A DNA stretch of 8,370 nt from Gammaproteobacteria bacterium (GTDB lineage: Bacteria; Pseudomonadota; Gammaproteobacteria; SZUA-229), in contig JAPHRB010000023.1 of NCBI GenBank assembly GCA_026197015.1, forward strand, positions 1-8,370, read 5' to 3'. Shown piece by piece: positions 4,889-8,370 of the stretch. Position numbers and translations under genes: made by a program. The notes below the pieces were generated by a model, which saw only the letters and a program-made list of their open reading frames with translations, searched no databases and was not told the origin of the DNA. Numbering within the stretch: the stretch's first letter is position 1; every line of letters starts with the position of its first letter.

Positions 4889-7800
4889 TCAGGCAGTTTT
4901 TAAAGCAGAATTAATGTGAATGGCCAGCTCATCTTCAGCAAACGGCTTGACCATATAATGATCAACACCTTTATCCATTGCTGCTTTACGGTGCTTATCT
5001 GTTGATCGTGATGTAATCATGATAACCGGCATATCTTGTGTAATGGAGGATGCTCTAATATGCCCCGTTAACTCAAGTCCATTCATACGCGGCATCTCCA
5101 TATCAACAAGAATTAAATCAGGTTTACGAACATCAATTAATGAAACCGCTTCCATTCCGTCTCTAGCCGTTCTGACCTGAAGACCTAGATCTTCTACAAA
5201 CTGAGCCAGTGATTTTCTCGCACTTAATGAGTCATCAACGACTAAAACGTAAGGTAGTTTCTTTTCTTCATGTAATTCAATACGTTCTTCAGTATAGGTA
5301 TTATCAATAATCTGTCTGGATAACATCAATTCAGGCAAATCAATTACGGGAACAACACTTCCGTCACCTAAAACAGTAGCCCCGATAATTCCTGGTATTT
5401 TGGGTATATATTCCCCCATTGACTTAACTACTACATCCCTGCTATCTATAACATCCTGCACCAGGATAGCGGTATGTGATGCGGTATCATCTTTAACCAG
5501 TATAACCGGACGATTATCACGATCACCTTCTCTTCTATCTTCTGGCAGGCTCAGCAGAGACTCGATCATAGAAATATTATAATACTGGTCTTCCAGTTTA
5601 AACATTGTCTCATGGCCAACTTTCTGTAGTTCGCCTAATCCAGAGTATAAAATTTCTTCAATACCTCTGTTTGAAAATGCATATATATTCTCTCTTACTC
5701 GTACCAACAATGAATGAACCGAAAATGAAGATATAGGTAAAGTAAGAAGAAACTGACAACCCTGGCCTTCTGCTGACTGTATCTCAATGCTGCCTTTTAG
5801 TTCTCGAATTTTACTATTAACAACATCCAGACCAATACCACGCCCTGACATCTGACTAACTTCAGTACGAGTAGAAAACCCCGGCTGAAGAATAAAGTTT
5901 TGCAAATTTTGTTCCGTCACTTCATTTTCAGATTTCACCAAACCCAGTGAAATGGCTTTATTTTTTATTTCAGATAAACTCAACCCCCTTCCATCGTCTG
6001 TTATTTTGATAACTATCTGATCTCCTCTTTGTAAAAAAATCAGATTAATTTGACCGTGATTAACTTTACCTTTTTCTTGCCTTTCCTGCGTATCTTCAAT
6101 TCCATGGCCTACCGAGTTTCTAAGAAGATGCATTAACGGCTCAATCAAACTATTTAAGACTTCGCTATCCATATATGTATCATTATCTTCAACATGTAAA
6201 TCAACAGATTTTCCTGTCAGTCTGGAAGCCTGCTTAACCCCTCTTTTTAATCTTGGCACAATAGTACTGATCGGCACCATTCGTGTTCTTAGAACTAGCT
6301 GTTCATTTTCTTTTTGTAGCTGCCCCTGATTTACCACTAGATTTTGTAATTCTAAAAAGTCTTTTTCAAGAATTTGAGTTAACTCAATTGAGTCTGCCGC
6401 TAGCTCAACCAGCCTTCGGCTCATTGAGTGCAACTCATGGAACTGATCAAGTTCAAGCGAATCAAAACCATCATTGTTTACATTATTAATAGAGCCACTA
6501 TTTGTAATACCTTGAACATCAACTATATGTTCCAGGTCGTAGGAAAATTTCTGTAAACTCTGATCCTGAAGTTTTAAATTTTTATACCTGGTTTGAATGA
6601 TTTTAATATATTCCTGGATCTGAGAAGTAGATATTAAATTCTCACCAGCCAGTCTTAGTAAGTCATCGGCGAGTTTAGCCGGCACCCTCAACATGTTTTC
6701 AATATTAAGCGGGGGTTTAGCAGCCGAGCTTATTTCTTTAACATCATTTTTTTCTTCAGCTGCAACTAATTTAATTTCACTGCGTTTTGCTACCGCAAGA
6801 TCCAGGCATGTGGCACCATCCGCATCGAGTTTATTAGCCCAGTCTAATATCGACTGATAAACTGATTGTGCATTATCCGGCGGTTCATCAATACCCAATA
6901 ATGCTTCAGACATTGTTTCCAGACAATCGGCAGCATCTACCAGCACCTCTAATAACTCCCCGGCGGGTAACTGCTTAGCTTTAAACTGGATCTCCAGAAT
7001 ATCTTCTAAATTATGCGTCAGATTGGCAATGCCTTTCACACCAACAACATTACCAGCACCCTTAAGTGTATGTGCTATGCGTTGTGCGATTTCTAAATAT
7101 TCAATATTGTGCTGATCGTATAAATTATGAATCGCAACAGAAAATTCACCGGTTTGTATTGGTAAATCCTGTAACAAACCTTCTAATAATTCGGGATTAA
7201 CATCATCGGGTAAAACTAATGACATATCTTCAGGAGAGGCAGTATTTTTTCTAACCTCCCTTTCTTCTTCTTTCAGCTGAGGATTGGTCAACAACAACTC
7301 CAGAGATTCAGAAATATCATCCTCCATGAGTTCGGGCCATAATGGCTTTTTCAGGAACTGAATAATTTCTGCACAGACCTGTTTATTTCCTATATCATTT
7401 AAATATGAAAGAATATAGTCAGCCCACTGACCTAACATAGTCAGCTGATCTCTCGTCAAAGCTGCCTCGCCTGTAGCTAAAGTATGAATATTTTTTGACA
7501 CAAAATCAGCCACATTTGAAAGGCCTTCCAAACCGATAATACCTATAGCATTTCTTATGTTTTCGGTTTGATCTGCTATGGACAATAGATTATTTTTAAA
7601 GTCTACCGTGTTTTTTTCTGCATCAAGCAGGATCGATTCTTTATCATGATTAAACTCTATTAACTCTTCTGCAATTAAAGAAATTAACTCTTTCTGTTCT
7701 GCATTAATTTCTATTGTTTGTTGATCGTCACTTTTATACTCTTCCGCAAGATCACCAATGTTAACTGTATTTTCATCCTTAAATGAGTCAACATCATCCG

Positions 7801-8370
7801 CAACGAGATCATCTAGTGATAATTCAGACTCAAAATCATTTGTCTCTAATTCAGAATCCTCTTCATAAAATCGGGAAATTTCAAGTACGTCTTCAATATT
7901 AAATTCACCTTCAGCATCGTCGACCTCACTTAACGCTTCCGATGAGTCTGCAAGCCCCGTCTTGAGATTATTAACATTCTGATTTATCTCTGCTGCTAAA
8001 TCATTAATGGAAATATCTAACTCAGCCCCTATCTCTGATATATCTATATCAGATTGATCATTGTATTGCTTATTTGAGACTTCTAATATTTCAAATACTT
8101 CTTCATCAGCCTGAGCACCTGAATCATCGGTATCATCGGTATCATCAAGCTTATTTACCGCAGTTTCAAAATCACTAATAGAAACATCTAACTCTGCACC
8201 TATTTCAGATATATCAATATCACACTTATCATTGTATTGCTGATTTGAGACTTCTAATATTTCAGATACTTCTTCATCAACCTGAACGTCCGAATCGACA
8301 GATTTTTTAGTTTTATCAAGCAAGTAACGTAACAAAACTTTTTCTTCATCCGTATTAACAGGACGCACCC
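4889..8370 (-). CDS. ChpA/PilL-like hybrid CheA histidine kinase, N-terminus beyond window
   Basis: A chemosensory histidine kinase with its own receiver. Numbering counts the GTG codon at 8368 as residue 1. The frame is still open at the window edge with no ribosome site, so the true start is probably further right. In order: an acidic region with a tandem 57-residue repeat (25-129); an Hpt-like helical segment without a histidine (about 222-298); an active-looking Hpt with H433 (AHTLKGAGN); dimerisation helices (about 560-700); an ATPase domain with N751 (LLRNSVGHGIED), DDGRG (791-795) and GRGIGLDVV (842-850); a CheW-like domain (882-1016); and a receiver (1040-1156) with D1045-D1046, D1089, T1119 and K1141. 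All catalytic residues are present. No membrane segments are seen, so it should join a receptor array through its CheW domain. The domain order matches ChpA/PilL of type IV pilus control, but no pil gene is in view. Two CheW-like genes follow at once. Confidence 0.92.
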   Translation of the reverse strand, partial: VRPVNTDEEKVLLRYLLDKTKKSVDSDVQVDEEVSEILEVSNQQYNDKCDIDISEIGAELDVSISDFETAVNKLDDTDDTDDSGAQADEEVFEILEVSNKQYNDQSDIDISEIGAELDISINDLAAEINQNVNNLKTGLADSSEALSEVDDAEGEFNIEDVLEISRFYEEDSELETNDFESELSLDDLVADDVDSFKDENTVNIGDLAEEYKSDDQQTIEINAEQKELISLIAEELIEFNHDKESILLDAEKNTVDFKNNLLSIADQTENIRNAIGIIGLEGLSNVADFVSKNIHTLATGEAALTRDQLTMLGQWADYILSYLNDIGNKQVCAEIIQFLKKPLWPELMEDDISESLELLLTNPQLKEEEREVRKNTASPEDMSLVLPDDVNPELLEGLLQDLPIQTGEFSVAIHNLYDQHNIEYLEIAQRIAHTLKGAGNVVGVKGIANLTHNLEDILEIQFKAKQLPAGELLEVLVDAADCLETMSEALLGIDEPPDNAQSVYQSILDWANKLDADGATCLDLAVAKRSEIKLVAAEEKNDVKEISSAAKPPLNIENMLRVPAKLADDLLRLAGENLISTSQIQEYIKIIQTRYKNLKLQDQSLQKFSYDLEHIVDVQGITNSGSINNVNNDGFDSLELDQFHELHSMSRRLVELAADSIELTQILEKDFLELQNLVVNQGQLQKENEQLVLRTRMVPISTIVPRLKRGVKQASRLTGKSVDLHVEDNDTYMDSEVLNSLIEPLMHLLRNSVGHGIEDTQERQEKGKVNHGQINLIFLQRGDQIVIKITDDGRGLSLSEIKNKAISLGLVKSENEVTEQNLQNFILQPGFSTRTEVSQMSGRGIGLDVVNSKIRELKGSIEIQSAEGQGCQFLLTLPISSFSVHSLLVRVRENIYAFSNRGIEEILYSGLGELQKVGHETMFKLEDQYYNISMIESLLSLPEDRREGDRDNRPVILVKDDTASHTAILVQDVIDSRDVVVKSMGEYIPKIPGIIGATVLGDGSVVPVIDLPELMLSRQIIDNTYTEERIELHEEKKLPYVLVVDDSLSARKSLAQFVEDLGLQVRTARDGMEAVSLIDVRKPDLILVDMEMPRMNGLELTGHIRASSITQDMPVIMITSRSTDKHRKAAMDKGVDHYMVKPFAEDELAIHINSALKTA
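7982..8296 (-). repeat. In-frame tandem repeat, 171-bp period, within the kinase gene
   Basis: Residues 25-72 (8153-8296) and 82-129 (7982-8125) of the visible kinase are near copies, offset by exactly 57 codons. Both contain EILEVSN, QYND and DIDISEIGAELD. DNA similarity is also high, for example a shared block around 8061-8090 and 8232-8261, which points to a fairly recent in-frame duplication. The unit is acidic and probably forms a flexible linker or a docking motif. A weaker third relative may follow at about 155-185. Confidence 0.85.
8123..8146 (-). repeat. 9-bp microsatellite ATCATCGGT, about 2.7 copies
   Basis: ATCATCGGT at 8123-8131 and 8132-8140 plus a partial ATCATC at 8141-8146 encode DDTDDTDD (residues 75-82) between the two 57-residue units. 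The unit is a multiple of three, so copy change would alter length without a frameshift. Confidence 0.8.

Noticed and set aside
5400..6489. Plus-strand frames at 5400-5582 and 6283-6489
   Set aside because: They are antisense to conserved parts of the kinase and are explained as shadows of it.
8366..8368. GTG as the true start of the hybrid kinase
   Set aside because: Only two bases lie upstream in the window, no ribosome site can be seen, and relatives have longer N-terminal parts. Treated as an internal valine codon of a cut gene.

Overview
The window is AT-rich bacterial DNA, by eye well under 45% G+C, with dense coding on both strands and no RNA genes, insertion sequences or CRISPR. The protein families (an Escherichia coli-like CysC, a ChpA/PilL-type hybrid CheA, a GacA/UvrY-like regulator) suggest a gammaproteobacterium. 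Genus cannot be set from the sequence alone.

Left part (1-3135) is a sulfur-oxyanion module. A PAPS-dependent sulfotransferase (minus strand, cut by the left edge) lies 76 bp downstream of a two-domain CHR-family (ChrA-type) transporter on the same strand. Divergent from them, across a 337-bp intergenic region rich in inverted and phased repeats, is a stand-alone adenylylsulfate kinase (cysC). CysC makes PAPS and the sulfotransferase spends it, so the two genes flanking the transporter are consecutive steps of one pathway. CHR proteins recognise chromate, a structural analogue of sulfate, so the transporter may belong to the same sulfate economy rather than to metal resistance. That last point is inference.

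Right part (3148-8370) is a chemosensory-type signalling module, all on the minus strand. A large CheA-like hybrid kinase (Hpt, dimerisation, ATPase, CheW-like and receiver domains; N-terminus beyond the right edge) is followed by two small divergent CheW-like proteins with junctions of only 1 and 2 nt. After a 118-bp gap comes a NarL/GacA-type response regulator. The kinase resembles ChpA/PilL of the type IV pilus Pil-Chp system. Receptor, CheR/CheB and stand-alone CheY genes are not in view and may lie to the right. The regulator gene runs tail-to-tail into cysC with a 12-bp gap.

The parts most worth a second look are the structured chrA-cysC intergenic region, the grouping of CHR transporter, APS kinase and sulfotransferase, and the odd N-terminal half of the kinase, which has a tandem acidic 57-residue repeat and an apparent Hpt-like segment without its histidine. 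I see no clear sign of a wholly new system.
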